In this document: positions 16,100-29,945 of the stretch, one piece after another
How positions within the stretch are numbered: position 1 is the stretch's first letter
Layout: each line of letters starts with the position of its first letter
Source of the DNA: Ficedula albicollis
Lineage: Eukaryota > Chordata > Aves > Passeriformes > Muscicapidae
Assembly (NCBI RefSeq): GCF_000247815.1
Contig: NC_021677.1
Location: 64,326,541-64,390,540, forward strand
Direction: 5' to 3'
Length of the DNA stretch: 64,000 nt
Translations under genes and position numbers: made by a program
The notes under the pieces: generated by a model
Databases searched by the model: none
Seen by the model: the letters and a program-made list of their open reading frames with translations, nothing else
Told to the model about the DNA's origin: nothing

Positions 16100-16889
16100 T
16101 GGCACCACCACAGCCATTCACCTGTGCTGCCGAGTGCAACTGCCAAATGAAGAACTCTTTAAGAATTCAGATTTATTACCTCTGGTTTCTCTTGGCCAAA
16201 CAGGAAAGAGTCTCTAAGCAAGTAATTGGCTATGGAGCCTAACTGAGCAGTATTTATTTCCCTTTAATTGCAGCTGAATGATTAGAAATGCTGTTCAGGC
16301 TGTTGTGCTCCCCTCTGCTCTGCACCATCTCGAACCATGGCGGGTAATTTTATTATTTTATGAAGCTCACAACCTCCTCAAGATAACGAGACTCATCCTT
16401 ATCAGCTCTCACTACTATGCTCTCTTTTCTGAATCAATAACTTTGATGTGCATTTGTTTGCAGACTTTTATGCCTTGTGAGTGATCTCTGGTTTTTTAAC
16501 TTTGAATACCTAATTTTTAATGAGTTTAATGAGCAGGATGTGCAGTTTTCTACACAGACACATAAAACTCAGATGTGCTGCAATGCACCCTGGAATGGAA
16601 ATGTGTTCTACAGACAGCCCAAACCAGAATCTATTTCCTTCTGCTTTCATCGGAGAGAAATAATTTTCTATTTGACTGATAATTGACTCAACTGCCCAGA
16701 AATAGACATTCCAAGGACTTCCCAGAAAGTGCTTAATTGAATCTTTTCTCCACTGTTCCTAAGTGTGAAAAATCCACTTTCCCATGGATGTGCAGTGGCC
16801 ATTTGGGGGCCTCAGTGCCCGGGGGCTGAGTGATTTATATCCCCAGGTGCCAGCCAGGAGCTGGCCTTCCCTGGGAATCCGTGCCCCGA
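16100..16889. other. AT-rich unique DNA, possible regulatory element
   Basis: From about 16240 to 16740 the composition shifts to AT-rich with no repeat structure. Features include TTTAATTGCAGCTGAATGATT, several ATTTTA runs and TTTTTAATGAGTTTAATGAGC. Such islands in a GC-rich repeat setting are typical of conserved non-coding elements, but conservation cannot be seen here. Confidence 0.4.
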
Positions 16890-17250
16890 ACTCTCCTCTC
16901 CTCNNNNNNNNNNNNNNNNNNNNNNNNNNNNNNNNNNNNNNNNNNNNNNNNNNNNNNNNNNNNNNNNNNNNNNNNNNNNNNNNNNNNNNNNNNNNNNNNN
17001 NNNNNNNNNNNNNNNNNNNNNNNNNNNNNNNNNNNNNNNNNNNNNNNNNNNNNNNNNNNNNNNNNNNNNNNNNNNNNNNNNNNNNNNNNNNNNNNNNNNN
17101 NNNNNNNNNNNNNNNNNNNNNNNNNNNNNNNNNNNNNNNNNNNNNNNNNNNNNNNNNNNNNNNNNNNNNNNNNNNNNNNNNNNNNNNNNNNNNNNNNNNN
17201 NNNNNNCTCTCCTCTCCTCTCCTCTCCTCTCCTCTCCTCTCCCTCTCTCC
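16890..17250. repeat. TCCTC pentamer repeat around a gap
   Basis: CTCTCCTCTCCTC ends at the left edge of a 303-base N gap (16904-17206), and the same pentamer continues on the right to about 17245. The gap is therefore an unfinished pyrimidine microsatellite. Confidence 0.9.
16904..17206. other. Assembly gap (303 N)
   Basis: Unknown bases inside a TCCTC microsatellite. Confidence 1.
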
Positions 17251-17757
17251 CTGTGCACAATCAGCTCCCTCTCCTGCACTGTGTTTATTGTTCATCCCCT
17301 CTCCTGGCAGTGAGGATGTGTCAGGCTGGCGCTTTGTAGGACACGAGGAGCGTTTTGTCACTGGAATATTCTCCCTCTCCTCCCTTGAAGATGATCACAC
17401 TGGGGGGAGGATTTCCAGCAGCAGGAGCACCTGTGCCAGGACTGACGGGAGGAACACGGGACACATCCCTGCAAACACGTTCCCTGCAGAAACGGGATCA
17501 GCTCCGGATTTCCTGCCCTTGAAAGGACAGAGCTGGCACCTCCCCTTGGCTCTCAGCTGACATCAGAAGGACCTCGTTCCCTGTCACTGCACCATTTCCT
17601 TCCCATTCCGAGGAATCCCCGGCGTTCCAGGACAGGGCACGATGTCCCAGGTGGGCAGGGATGTGCTGGCTCCTCCCCAAGCTGGCAGTACAAATATTCC
17701 CGTGCTCCTGTGCCCTTCCCTGCTGGGAGCAGGACGGGGGCTGGGAGGTTTGCAGCG
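17251..17757. other. Unique non-coding DNA
   Basis: GC-rich with no recognised gene or repeat family. Confidence 0.5.
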
Positions 17758-17905
17758 CCCATCCCTGAGGGAATCCCCCAGGGAATCCCAGGGGGTGGCG
17801 CTCAGAGCTCCGGGGACAAGGTGGGGATGGGGCACAGCTGGGACTCCGTGGCCTGGGAGGGCTTTTCCAGCCTCAGGGGTCTGGGATTCTGTTCCGAGAT
17901 TCCAT
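17758..17905 (+). mobile_element. CR1 3' fragment
   Basis: Contains GTGGCGCTCAGAGCTC, ACAAGGTGGGGATGGGGCAC, GGGACTCCGTGG and GGCTTTTCCAGCC then GGGATTCTG. This is the 3' region of a second CR1 subfamily, also seen at 29050 and 63010. A direct AGGGAATCCC duplication lies at its left edge. Confidence 0.75.
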
Positions 17906-18189
17906 GAACCAGCTCAGCTCCTGCCCCAGCACTCCCAGCCTGAGGAGGAAGAGCCAAGAGGAGCTCTGGCCTGAGCAGGAGATTGTTTGCTCTGGACTCT
18001 CTCCCGAGCCACGGGAATCCCAAATCCTGGCACCCCTCCATGGAAGAGGTGAGGTGTGGAGCAAGCTGGGCACGTCCTGGTCCTCGAGCCAGCAGTGGCA
18101 CCGAGCCCAGCGATGATGGAGGGGCTCTGTTTGTGCATCAGACTGAGAGAGGGCAGGGAGAGGGGGCATCTGGGGCAGGAATTGCTCCC

Positions 18190-18295
18190 TGTGGGGGTGG
18201 GCAGCCCTGGCACAGCTGGGGCGGTGCCCGGGCCAGGCTGGACACTGGGGCTGGAGCACGGGGACACTGGGAGGTGTCCCTGCCATGCAGAGCTC
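18190..18295 (+). mobile_element. CR1 fragment
   Basis: GGCCAGGCTGGACACTGGGG, CTGGAGCAC and ACTGGGAGGTGTCCCTGCC follow the plus-strand order of CR1 copies at 46750 and 44390. The terminal part is missing. Confidence 0.65.
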
Positions 18296-18806
18296 TTGCG
18301 AACCTTGGCAGTAACTCCAGCTGCAGTGGGAATGGCCCAGTGCCAGGGAGGGCAGCGGGCGGAGCTCGGCACGGATGGCACCAGTGGCAGCTGTGCCAAG
18401 CGGGCTGAGCTCGGCACGGATGGCAGCAGTGGCAGCTGTGCCACGCCCCGGGCAAACATCTCCTGCTCTAAATGAAACTGAGAAATCGGGATGCTCCAGA
18501 AAAGAAGCAGAAAAGAATAATTTGGAGCTGAATGAAACGCCTGACAGCACAAATCTGTGGAGCTCAATACATAAAAGTATCAGAGACAGAGCGTGGTGTG
18601 ACAGGATATCCATGACCAGCCTCCAAAGGAGGAAATCCATGCGCTGGCCCAGTCCTTTCCTGGCTGGGAAAGACAAAACCGGGAGCCAGATGTGAGAGCT
18701 GGGCATGAGCAGGCTCTGCAGAGGGCAGGAGACCCCCAGCTCAGCCTGCCCCCTCCTCTCCCTCAGCCCCCAGCAAGAGCAGCACTAGAGCTGAGCCCCG
18801 GCCCGA
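18296..18806. other. Unique non-coding DNA
   Basis: No supported gene. A short direct repeat (GGCACGGATGGCA with GTGGCAGCTGTGCCA) occurs twice at 18366-18442. Confidence 0.5.
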
Positions 18807-19262
18807 GGCAGTCAGGCTTTGGCCAGCCCCGAGTTTCCTGTCACCACGCAAGAGGAGCCCCAGCGATGTCCAGGCTGGCTCCCTGTGCCCCCTGGGGTGC
18901 TGTCCCTAGCACCTGGACACCTGTCCCGCACCCACCTGAAGGGTTTGGTCAGTCCAGCTCCACCCTCCCAGCCACAGCCCTGGCACAGCCCTGGCACAGC
19001 CCCTGGCACAGCCCCTGGTACAGCTCTGGTACAGGGCAGTCAGGCTTTGGCCAGCCCCGAGTTTCCTGTCACCACGCAAGAGGAGCCCCAGCGATGTCCA
19101 GGCTGGCTCCCTGTGCCCCCTGGGGTGCTGTCCCCAGCACCTGGACACCTGTCCCGCACCCACCTGAAGGGTTTGGTCAGTCCAGCTCCACCCTCCCAGC
19201 CACAGCCCTGGTACAGCCCTGGCACAGCCCTGGCACAGCCCTGGTACAGCTCTGGTACAGCT
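18807..19262. repeat. Tandem duplication, 228-bp unit x2
   Basis: Copies at 18807-19034 and 19035-19262, each starting GGCAGTCAGGCTTTGGCC. They are nearly identical over 170 bp (one change, TAGCACC to CAGCACC) and differ in a variable tail of CTGGCACAGCC or CTGGTACAGCT units. The tail is a small minisatellite nested inside a larger duplication. Confidence 0.93.
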
Positions 19263-19283
19263 CTGGCAAAGCTTGGCACAGAA

Positions 19284-19834
19284 ACACTCACCTGGGATCT
19301 GTCCTGTTACACAAACACTCACCTGGGATCTGTCCTGGTACACAAACACTCACCTGGGCGCTGTCCCTGCACACACACACTCACCTGGGCGCTGTCCTGT
19401 TACACAAACACTCACCTGGGCGCTGTCCCTGCACACACACACTCACCTGGGCGCTGTCCTGTTACACAAACACTCACCTGGGCGCTGTCCCTGCACACAC
19501 ACACTCACCTGGGCGCTGTCCTGTTACACAAACACTCACCTGGGCGCTGTCCCTGCACACACACACTCACCTGGGCGCTGTCCTGTTACACAAACACTCA
19601 CCTGGGCGCTGTCCCTGCACACACACACTCACCTGGGCGCTGTCCTGTTACACAAACACTCACCTGGGCGCTGTCCCTGCACACACACACTCACCTGGGC
19701 GCTGTCCTGTTACACAAACACTCACCTGGGCGCTGTCCCTGCACACACACACTCACCTGGGCGCTGTCCTGTTACACAAACACTCACCTGGGCGCTGTCC
19801 CCGCACACACACACTCACCTGGGCGCTGTCCTGG
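19284..19834. repeat. 62-bp dimeric higher-order minisatellite
   Basis: About 18 monomers of 31 bp, alternating two types: both carry CACTCACCTGGGCGCTGTCC, followed by TGTTACACAAA in one and CTGCACACACA in the other. The dimer period is 62 bp and the inner dimers look identical. The first three monomers read GGGATCTGTCC and are older variants. Read on the minus strand, each monomer contains CAG/GTGAGT, a perfect splice-donor consensus. Confidence 0.96.
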
Positions 19835-19868
19835 CTCCTCCCCGGGGATGCTCCCGCTCCCCCCTGCT
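19819..19868 (-). CDS. Weak candidate exon at the edge of the 62-bp array
   Basis: Minus-strand acceptor TGCGCTTCCAG, a 50-nt segment, and donor CAG/GTGAGT, where the array begins. All three frames are open. The segment may be the ancestral exon edge whose donor side was then amplified into the array. Nothing identifies a protein. Confidence 0.2.
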
Positions 19869-20225
19869 CTGGAAGCGCAGGTAACCATGGCAATGGCAAA
19901 CACGGCTAATCCCGGCCCGGCTCTCCGCGCCTGGGAACGTTCTGCTCGCCGAGCTTTGGCTGTGTTAGGAAGTTGAACAGCTTCTGCTCGCCGAGCGCTG
20001 CCCTGGCCCCGCCGCCAGCTGCTTTTCTGCTTAATTGTCGGGTTCTCCTTCTCTTCTTTCCTTCCTTCCAAACCCTTCCTGCTCACCCCCGGCTTTTGCT
20101 CAGGGAGCAGCTCGGTGACTTCTGCAGTTCTGCTGCTGCCTCGGGCTCCCCCTCTCCTCCCAGTCCCGTGCTGGTTCCCAGTGCTCCCAGCCTGGTCCAG
20201 CAGCCTCCGGCAGGGGCAGGACCCG
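19869..20225. other. GC-rich unique DNA
   Basis: CpG-containing sequence (CCGGCCCGGCTC, CGCGCC, GCCGAGCGCTGCC) with CTGCTCGCCGAGC present twice. There is no TATA element and no clear exon. It could be a weak CpG island but is too short to say. Confidence 0.4.
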
Positions 20226-20860
<635 letters not shown>

Positions 20861-20937
20861 CATCCAGCAGATCGAGTGCTGCCTGGAGAAGATGCAGGTG
20901 ATCTACAAGCAGTTCAAGAAGGCCAGGACGTGTCTGA
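20861..20937 (+). CDS. Internal coding exon, unknown gene
   Basis: The best coding evidence in the window. A 77-nt segment follows a pyrimidine-rich acceptor (TTGTCCCTTTGCAG) and ends at a consensus donor (GA/GTGAGTG). In the frame that enters with one base of a split codon it reads IQQIECCLEKMQVIYKQF and then KKARTCL, leaving one base (A) for the next codon. Of 25 full codons 24 end in G or C, the pattern of genuine coding DNA in GC-rich avian regions. The product is helical and basic, possibly part of a coiled coil. One other frame is also open but has less natural composition. I do not recognise the protein. Confidence 0.75.
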
Positions 20938-21690
20938 GTGAGTGCTGGGGCTGGGGGCAGCAATGTCCCTGCACTGTCCCAGTGGAAAAAGGGATGATTT
21001 TGGTTTGCTGGGATTGGCAGTTATTGCATGGAATCCTTGAACGCTGTCGCTGTCCCTGTCGCTGTCCCTGTCCTGCCCTCAAACCCATCCAGGGTTATTC
21101 TCCTCCCACCCCCATTTTCTTTCAGCAGTTTTGGGGGACCCCTGGTCAAAGACTTCAGGCGAATTTTATCATCCAGGGAAAAGTTCCCTTTCAGCCCCTC
21201 GCTGAAATACTCAGGTGTTTCCTGTAGATTGGTTGCAAGCCAGAGTTAAAATCCCAGTCACTGCGGCTGTAAAAGCTCTCCAAGACTCAAGCCCAACTTT
21301 TGCCTGACTTCTGCAGGGACATTTTACCAACACTGCCACGAGCAGCACAGACTGGGTGTTATCTCTGGTGGCCTCTAGGGAGTTTGGAGGGTTCCAAGGT
21401 GAAGCTGTGACACCACAATTCCCTGTATTGCCTAAAGAATTGGAGCCATTAACTCTCATTCGTTATCTCCCTAAAGAATTGGAGCCATTAATTGTCATTC
21501 ATTATCTCCCAGCTCCTTGGACAACCAGATGCTTTTCAGTGCAAATCTCCACATTTTTATCACTAGTTTGAGAAGTTCTTACTACAAGTCCTAATACAAA
21601 TCAAATTTTGGACAAAGAGAAGTGTTAAAACCCAGCCACTTCATTTGTAAAGATATTTCCCAGAGCAATTTCTGTTTGGTTCACTTTGAA
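20938..21690. other. Intronic-looking unique DNA
   Basis: Follows the donor of the 20861 exon. No further exon is recognised. A short repeat, CTAAAGAATTGGAGCCATTA, occurs twice at 21431-21492. Confidence 0.5.
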
Positions 21691-21890
21691 TCCTTTAGGC
21701 TGGAGAAGCCCTGGAGGTGGAGCCCAGCCTTTCCCCAGCCCTGCCGAGGTCACACTGCCCGTGTCCCCAAGTGCCACACGCCCAGGGATTTCTATCCCCC
21801 ATGCATGGGGACTGCAGCCCGCCCTGGGAGCCGTGCCAGGGCTGGACAAACCTTTCCAGGAAGGAATTTCCCCAGTATCCAAGGGCTGGT
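21691..21890 (-). mobile_element. CR1 3' fragment
   Basis: CCAGCCCTGCCGAGGTCAC, CGTGTCCCCAAGTGCCACAC and CCATGCATGGGGACTGC match the same CR1 subfamily as the copy at 580-740, in reverse complement. Diverged, with no tail. Confidence 0.65.
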
Positions 21891-22768
21891 GCTCTGCAGG
21901 GTGTAAACAGTTCAACTCAGCCCCCAGAGCTGCTGCAGACACAAGCCCAGTCCCCGAGCCAGCTGAGCAGGGATTGCAGGGTATTTGTATTTATAACAGC
22001 TCCTGGGTGAAAACTGAATACTTTGTCATTTTTCCATCAAACTTCTAGTTATGTTTATTCTCCCACAGTTATGTTTTACTGCAGCACAGATTTGCAGTTT
22101 CCCTGAGCTGGCTGCCTTTAACAGCCAGCATTTGCGTGAATTCCCTGCACCCACATCCATATTTTTATATATATAATAAAACAAACTGCTGGAGGATGAT
22201 CTCAACTTTATTTACTGTGGCCATGCTGCAATATTTAGGTCTGCTGAAATCGTCAGGGCATTTTAATTGTTTTATCAGAGCCCAGCCAAAGCAGCAGATC
22301 CCCTTTCCAAAGAACATGGACACAGATGAAACTGCTGAATACAACTCGAATATTTACTGAGTATTAAATCTGATACAGAAGAGTTTGGAATGCTGATAAT
22401 TTGCTTTAAAAAAATTAAAATTTGAAAGTAACAGCTGATGTCCTCTAGAAATGAAAGCTTGGGACTCTTTACAGTTATAGTTTGCTTTTAGCATGGGAAG
22501 CATTGATCTTTCAATGGGAAACAATATATTCCTCACTCGATTTACCAGTTAATTTTGCAGTGAAACTTGGTGCTTGTGGCTCTGTTATTGTCCAAATGTC
22601 ATTAAACCATCAGAGGAGTCCATAACAGAGCACAGATCTCTCTTTCTTCCTTGCTTCCCTTTTTTCCCTGTGGCTGCCACATCCCTGGCCGTGCTCAGGA
22701 CCGGGCTGGAGGGGGTTGGAGCAGCCTGGGCTGCTGAGGGTGTCCTGGGGCAGCTGCTGCTCTCAGGG
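21891..22768. other. AT-rich unique DNA
   Basis: AT-rich between 21980 and 22570 with a TATATATAATAAAACAAAC patch near 22165. No exon or repeat family is recognised. Confidence 0.5.
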
Positions 22769-22790
22769 TTTGGGTGAGCAGGAGCTCCAG

Positions 22791-23098
<308 letters not shown>

Positions 23099-23108
23099 CT
23101 GGGTGAGC

Positions 23109-23469
<361 letters not shown>

Positions 23470-23482
23470 TGCTGGGTGAGCA

Positions 23483-23739
<257 letters not shown>

Positions 23740-24052
23740 CTGGGTGAGCAACACCTGCCCAGGTGCTGGGTGAGCAGGAGCTCCAGCTGTGTCCCTGGGA
23801 CACCTGCCCAGGTGCTGGGTGAGCAGGAGCTCCAGCTGTGTCCCTGGGACACCTGCCCAGGTGCTGGGTGAGCAGGAGCTCCAGCTGTGTCCCTGGGACA
23901 CCTGCCCAGGTGCTGGGTGAGCAGGAGCTCCAGCTGTGTCCCTGGGACACCTGCCCAGGTGCTGGGTGAGCAGGAGCTCCAGCTGTGTCCCTGGGACACC
24001 TGCCCAGGTGCTGGGTGAGCAGGAGCTCCAGCTGTGCCCCTCTGTCTCCTGT

Positions 24053-24231
24053 AGCCCCACACAAAGGGACAGAAGGGCACACAGGGAGCGCAGGGCCCAG
24101 CAGGGAGCCCCTGGCCAGGGAGCTGTGTCCATTCCATCCTGGGATGCACCCCCGCCCTCCGGGCTGGGCAGGAGCCTGCAGGGGTGGGACTGCAGGGGTG
24201 GGACAGACCCTCCCGCAGGCGTTCAGCCCAG
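24053..24231 (+). CDS. Weak candidate exon with Gly-X-Y start
   Basis: Acceptor TGTCTCCTGTAG and donor CAG/GTGAGC bound a 179-nt open frame. The first frame begins PHTKGQKGTQGAQGPAGSP, five collagen-like Gly-X-Y triplets, and then loses the pattern. The donor lies in a 76-bp segment that is repeated at 24342, so the same donor occurs twice. Probably chance, since short Gly-X-Y runs are common in GGG-rich DNA. Confidence 0.18.
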
Positions 24232-24417
24232 GTGAGCACACCTGCAGCACCTGCCCCCACATCCCCTGAGCAGGTGAAGGTGCTGCACTTTGCAGGTGAG
24301 CGCTGGGACCCGAGCTCTGTGTTTTTCCCTGTTTTTCCCCCGGTGGGACTGCAGGGGTGGGACAGACCCTCCCGCAGGCGTTCAGCCCAGGTGAGCACAC
24401 CTGCAGCACCTGCCTCC
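24183..24417. repeat. Dispersed direct repeat, 76 bp at 159-bp spacing
   Basis: Copies start GGTGGGACTGCAGGGGTGG at 24183 and 24342 and run through CAGCCCAGGTGAGCACACC to CTGCAGCACCTGCC. They look identical over about 76 bp. Confidence 0.9.
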
Positions 24418-25125
24418 CCCACAGCGGCGCCTGAGGCTGGGGGGAGCTTGGGGGGGCGCAGGGGGCCCCGCGCCCTCCCCATTGCTCTGAAATGCTGTAG
24501 GACTTCAACTCTGCTCGCCAGAGATGCTTCCTGAAGACCGAAACTTCTCTCAACGCCGTCATGCCCTTTTTTCTTCAACCTCTCTGCAGTGACAAGGGCA
24601 GATTCTGCTCTGCTCTTTCGTTTATCTTGTTTTTCTCTGTTGTTTGATTTTGAGAGCGTTATTGCTGGGATTTCCTAACAGAGCCCCAGTTACAGCCCTG
24701 AGTGCTCTCACCAGCCACGGGTGAGGTTCAAGTGCTCTGACACTCAGACTATCCAGGATGCAGGAGTTTCCAGCCCCAGCTATTTTCTCGATGGAGCACT
24801 TTAACAGTCTCTTCAAGTGCCCTGCTAAGTGCAGCCCTGGCGCTGGGCAGTGTCTGAGCACGAGGCTCGGCAGCCCTGCGGCTCCTTTGATCCTGCTCCT
24901 CCAGGCACCGCCTCCCTTCCGGATGCAGAGCCTTGTCACCTTTATTTGTGCTCCTCAAGTGCCTTTAGCAGATCTGGGCTGTGGCAGCAGCCAGAGCCAG
25001 GCAGCCTCACACAGAGGCACTGACACCCACGGCTCTGCCCCGAGGAACTTCATTTCTGCTGTCAGAGTGCTCACAATGGCCAGGGCCCGGAAATACTCAC
25101 CTGTGTATGGACATACGAAAAAAAA
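24418..25125. other. Unique non-coding DNA
   Basis: GC-rich first part and mixed second part, with no supported exon. It ends in an A-tract (25120-25130). Confidence 0.5.
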
Positions 25126-25165
25126 AAAAATTATATATATATATGTACACACACACATGTGTGTT
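25126..25165. repeat. TA/CA microsatellite
   Basis: TATATATATATATG followed by TACACACACACATGTGTG, a short alternating purine-pyrimidine tract next to an A-run. Confidence 0.9.
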
Positions 25166-25181
25166 TGTTCTGGGATATTTT

Positions 25182-25327
25182 TTCTCTTACTTTCTATTTA
25201 CATATAAATGTGCACAAACAACAGGATGGGGATGCTGGAGCAGCTCTCTCGAGGTTCTCTTACTTTCTATTTACATATAAATGTGCACAAACAACAGGAC
25301 GGGGATGCTGGAGCAGCTCTCTCGAGG
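25182..25327. repeat. Tandem duplication, 73-bp unit x2
   Basis: Copies at 25182-25254 and 25255-25327, each from TTCTCTTACTTTCTATTTAC to CAGCTCTCTCGAGG. There is a single visible difference (ACAGGATGG versus ACAGGACGG). Confidence 0.95.
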
Positions 25328-25908
25328 CTTTATTCCATCACAGCCATCAGCCTCATTTTACTGAGCCAAGCGAGGGAGACGGAACAGCTTCAGCTGCTTA
25401 CAACAGCAGAGCAAGTTCTCTTTGGTACAAAGCTTTTATCAACTTTTTAGCATCNNNNNNNNNNNNNNNNNNNNNNNNNNNNNNNNNNNAAAAGCTGACA
25501 AGTGTTTGCTCAGGCCAATTAATAAAGCTGCACATGCATCTTGTTTTGAGCAATACTTGCTTGTAATAGCTTAAAATAATGAATAAAGCTTCACTATTAA
25601 GCTTACACATTTCTACTGCCTTGCTTAACATATTTTCCTGAGCCCTATCTCTGCACATCTCACAGCCTTGTTGTTCCTTGTGCTTGCATCTTCAGCATTC
25701 TTGCATTTCTCCATCCTGAGGATTGCTTTCACACAGCTTTCTGAGAGTCTTGTACCTTCCCTATTTTCCACACACATAAATATCCAAAACCCTCCCCAGC
25801 CTCTCTGGGTGTGAAGCTGGAATCCCTGAGGGCAGTGCCAGTCAGGGGCAGAGGGTCCAGCAGGGTGTGCAGGGCAAAGCTCCCCCTCAGCAGCTCCATC
25901 CATGGGGT
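25328..25908. other. Unique DNA with a 35-N gap
   Basis: N gap at 25455-25489. The AT-rich part after it (25490-25640) contains CCAATTAATAAAGC and AATGAATAAAGC. No exon is supported. Confidence 0.5.
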
Positions 25909-28467
<2,559 letters not shown>

Positions 28468-28819
28468 TATTCCTGTGTTTCTTTTTGTATTCCTGTGTAT
28501 CTCTCTGCATTCCTGCTGTATCGCTGCTCCCCTTTGTCCCTTTATCTGAGGATTTACGGCTGCATCCCCATGCCCATTAATGCTCCTTTAAGCTGTGTCT
28601 GAGCACAGCCAAGTGCGGCAGGGCTGGCACCGGCCCAGCCCACTGATCAAGGCACTTAAACGGCCACGAGATATCAAACGCATCTGAAAAATTCAACCTT
28701 TTATCTGGATTGCGCTTCAGCAATGGAAATGAAAAGGGCGTTTGCGCGGCGCTGACTCCAGCCCGGCGCCCGGGGCAGGTCCGGGCAGTGAGAACAGGGA
28801 AAAACAGGGAAAAGGGAGC
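28468..28819. other. Unique DNA, possible regulatory element
   Basis: From 28600 to 28740 the sequence is non-repetitive with balanced composition (GATCAAGGCACTTAAACGG, GAGATATCAAACGCATCTG, GCTTCAGCAATGGAAATG), unlike the repeats around it. No open frame of note. Confidence 0.35.
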
Positions 28820-29160
28820 AGGAAGGGAGGGGAGGCACGGCAGGAACGGGCTCTGAGAGCTGTGAAATCTCCCACAGGGCTGGGATGGCAGGGGATGCCC
28901 CCAACCCTGGAGGTGTCCCGGGAATTCCTGGAGACAGGAAGGGAGGGGAGGCACGGCAGGAACGGGCTCTGAGAGCTGTGAAATCTCCCACAGGGCTGGG
29001 ATGGCAGGGGATGCCCCCATCCCTGGAGGTGTCCCGGGAATTCCTGGAGATGGCACTCAGAGCTCTGGGCTGGGCACAAGGTGGGCATCGGGCACAGCTG
29101 GGTCTCCACGGGCTGGGGGGGCTTTTCCAGCCTAAATGGTTCTGGGATTCTGGAATTGAA
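28820..29160 (+). mobile_element. CR1 3' fragment with an internal 116-bp duplication
   Basis: Two near-identical segments start at 28820 and 28936 (period 116), each with AGGAAGGGAGGGGAGGCACG and CTGGAGGTGTCCCGGGAATTC. The second continues into CACTCAGAGCTCTGGGCTGG, AAGGTGGGCATCGGGCACAG and GGCTTTTCCAGCC, then TGGTTCTGGGATTCTGG, the 3' end of a CR1. Confidence 0.8.
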
Positions 29161-29234
29161 TGGTTTTGAACCTCCCTGGTTTTGAATGTGTAAAAAAAAC
29201 TGTGTTCCCCATTTTCCCCCTAATCTTCTTACAG
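29161..29234. promoter_or_regulatory. Splice acceptor tract before the candidate exon
   Basis: CCATTTTCCCCCTAATCTTC then TTACAG is an excellent acceptor: a long pyrimidine tract, a CTAAT branch-point-like motif and TACAG. Confidence 0.5.
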
Positions 29235-29302
29235 AGGCATCTCTCCAAACAAATCTGCTGAGAACTGCAAACCAGATGTTAAGCAGATCATAGAGGAGAT
29301 AA
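29235..29302 (+). CDS. Candidate exon, unknown gene, frame undecided
   Basis: A strong acceptor precedes 68 nt ending at a moderate donor (ATAA/GTAAAG). Two readings compete. As an internal exon entering with one base, it reads GISPNKSAENCKPDVKQIIE and EI, which has natural composition. Entering with two bases, it reads ASLQTNLLRTANQMLSRS and stops at TAG 29291-29293. Only the second reading is in phase with the exon at 20861-20937 if the two are joined directly; the first needs another exon between them, for instance inside the 26-28 kb C-run. No family is recognised. Confidence 0.42.
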
Positions 29303-29590
29303 GTAAAGGGGGATTTCAGCTTTTGGGGACCCTTGGCTTTGCAGCCAGTAAATCAGAGAGGCCTCAGGCATGGACTGGGTGGTGCCACTGTGCCCTTCAG
29401 GCTTTCCTGGAGCCCAGGATGGGATGGAAATGCTGCAAAAGTGGGGCAACAACCGCACCTGGGCAGGGATGGGACAGGTGTTGGGGTGGGACAGGTGTGG
29501 GACAGGTGACAGGGTGTGACAGGTGACAGGATGGCAGGAGAGAGTCAGGGTGCATGGGCAGGTGTCAGGGTGCAGCAGGAGCAGGATGAG
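29303..29590. other. Unique DNA grading into GGGACAGGTG repeats
   Basis: 29460-29535 carries irregular GGGACAGGTG units, a small minisatellite before the main one. No gene is visible. Confidence 0.6.
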
Positions 29591-29945
29591 GAGCTGTCCA
29601 GGTGTCTGTCCAGGAGCTGCCCCGGTGTCCAGCAGTTGCCTGGGTGTCCAGGTGCCTGTCCAGAGTGGATACAGGTGGGGAATAAAGGAGCCAAATCTCC
29701 ATGCTTCATGTCTGTCCAGGAGCTGTCTGAGTGTCCAGGAGTCCAGAAGCTGTCCAGGTGTCTGTCCAGGTGTCCAGGAGCTGTCCAGGTGTCTGTCCAG
29801 GAGCTGCCCGGGTGTCCAGGTGCCTGTCCAGGTGTCCAGGTGTCTGTCCAGGAGCTGTCTGAGTGTCCAGGTGTCCAGAAGCTGTCCAGGTGTCTGTCCA
29901 GGTGTCCAGGAGCTGTCCAGGTGTCTGTCCAGGAGCCCCGTGGCA
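29591..29945. repeat. GTCCAGGTGTCTGTCC minisatellite with 132-bp higher-order unit
   Basis: Tandem TGTCCAGG-type units of 9-15 bp, interrupted at 29660-29710. A long composite block starting AGCTGTCTGAGTGTCCAGG occurs at 29721 and 29853 (period 132), showing a second level of duplication. Confidence 0.93.

Noticed and set aside
19284..19834. CRISPR array (regular 31-bp units)
   Set aside because: The apparent spacers are identical to one another and the setting is a bird genome. It is a dimeric minisatellite.
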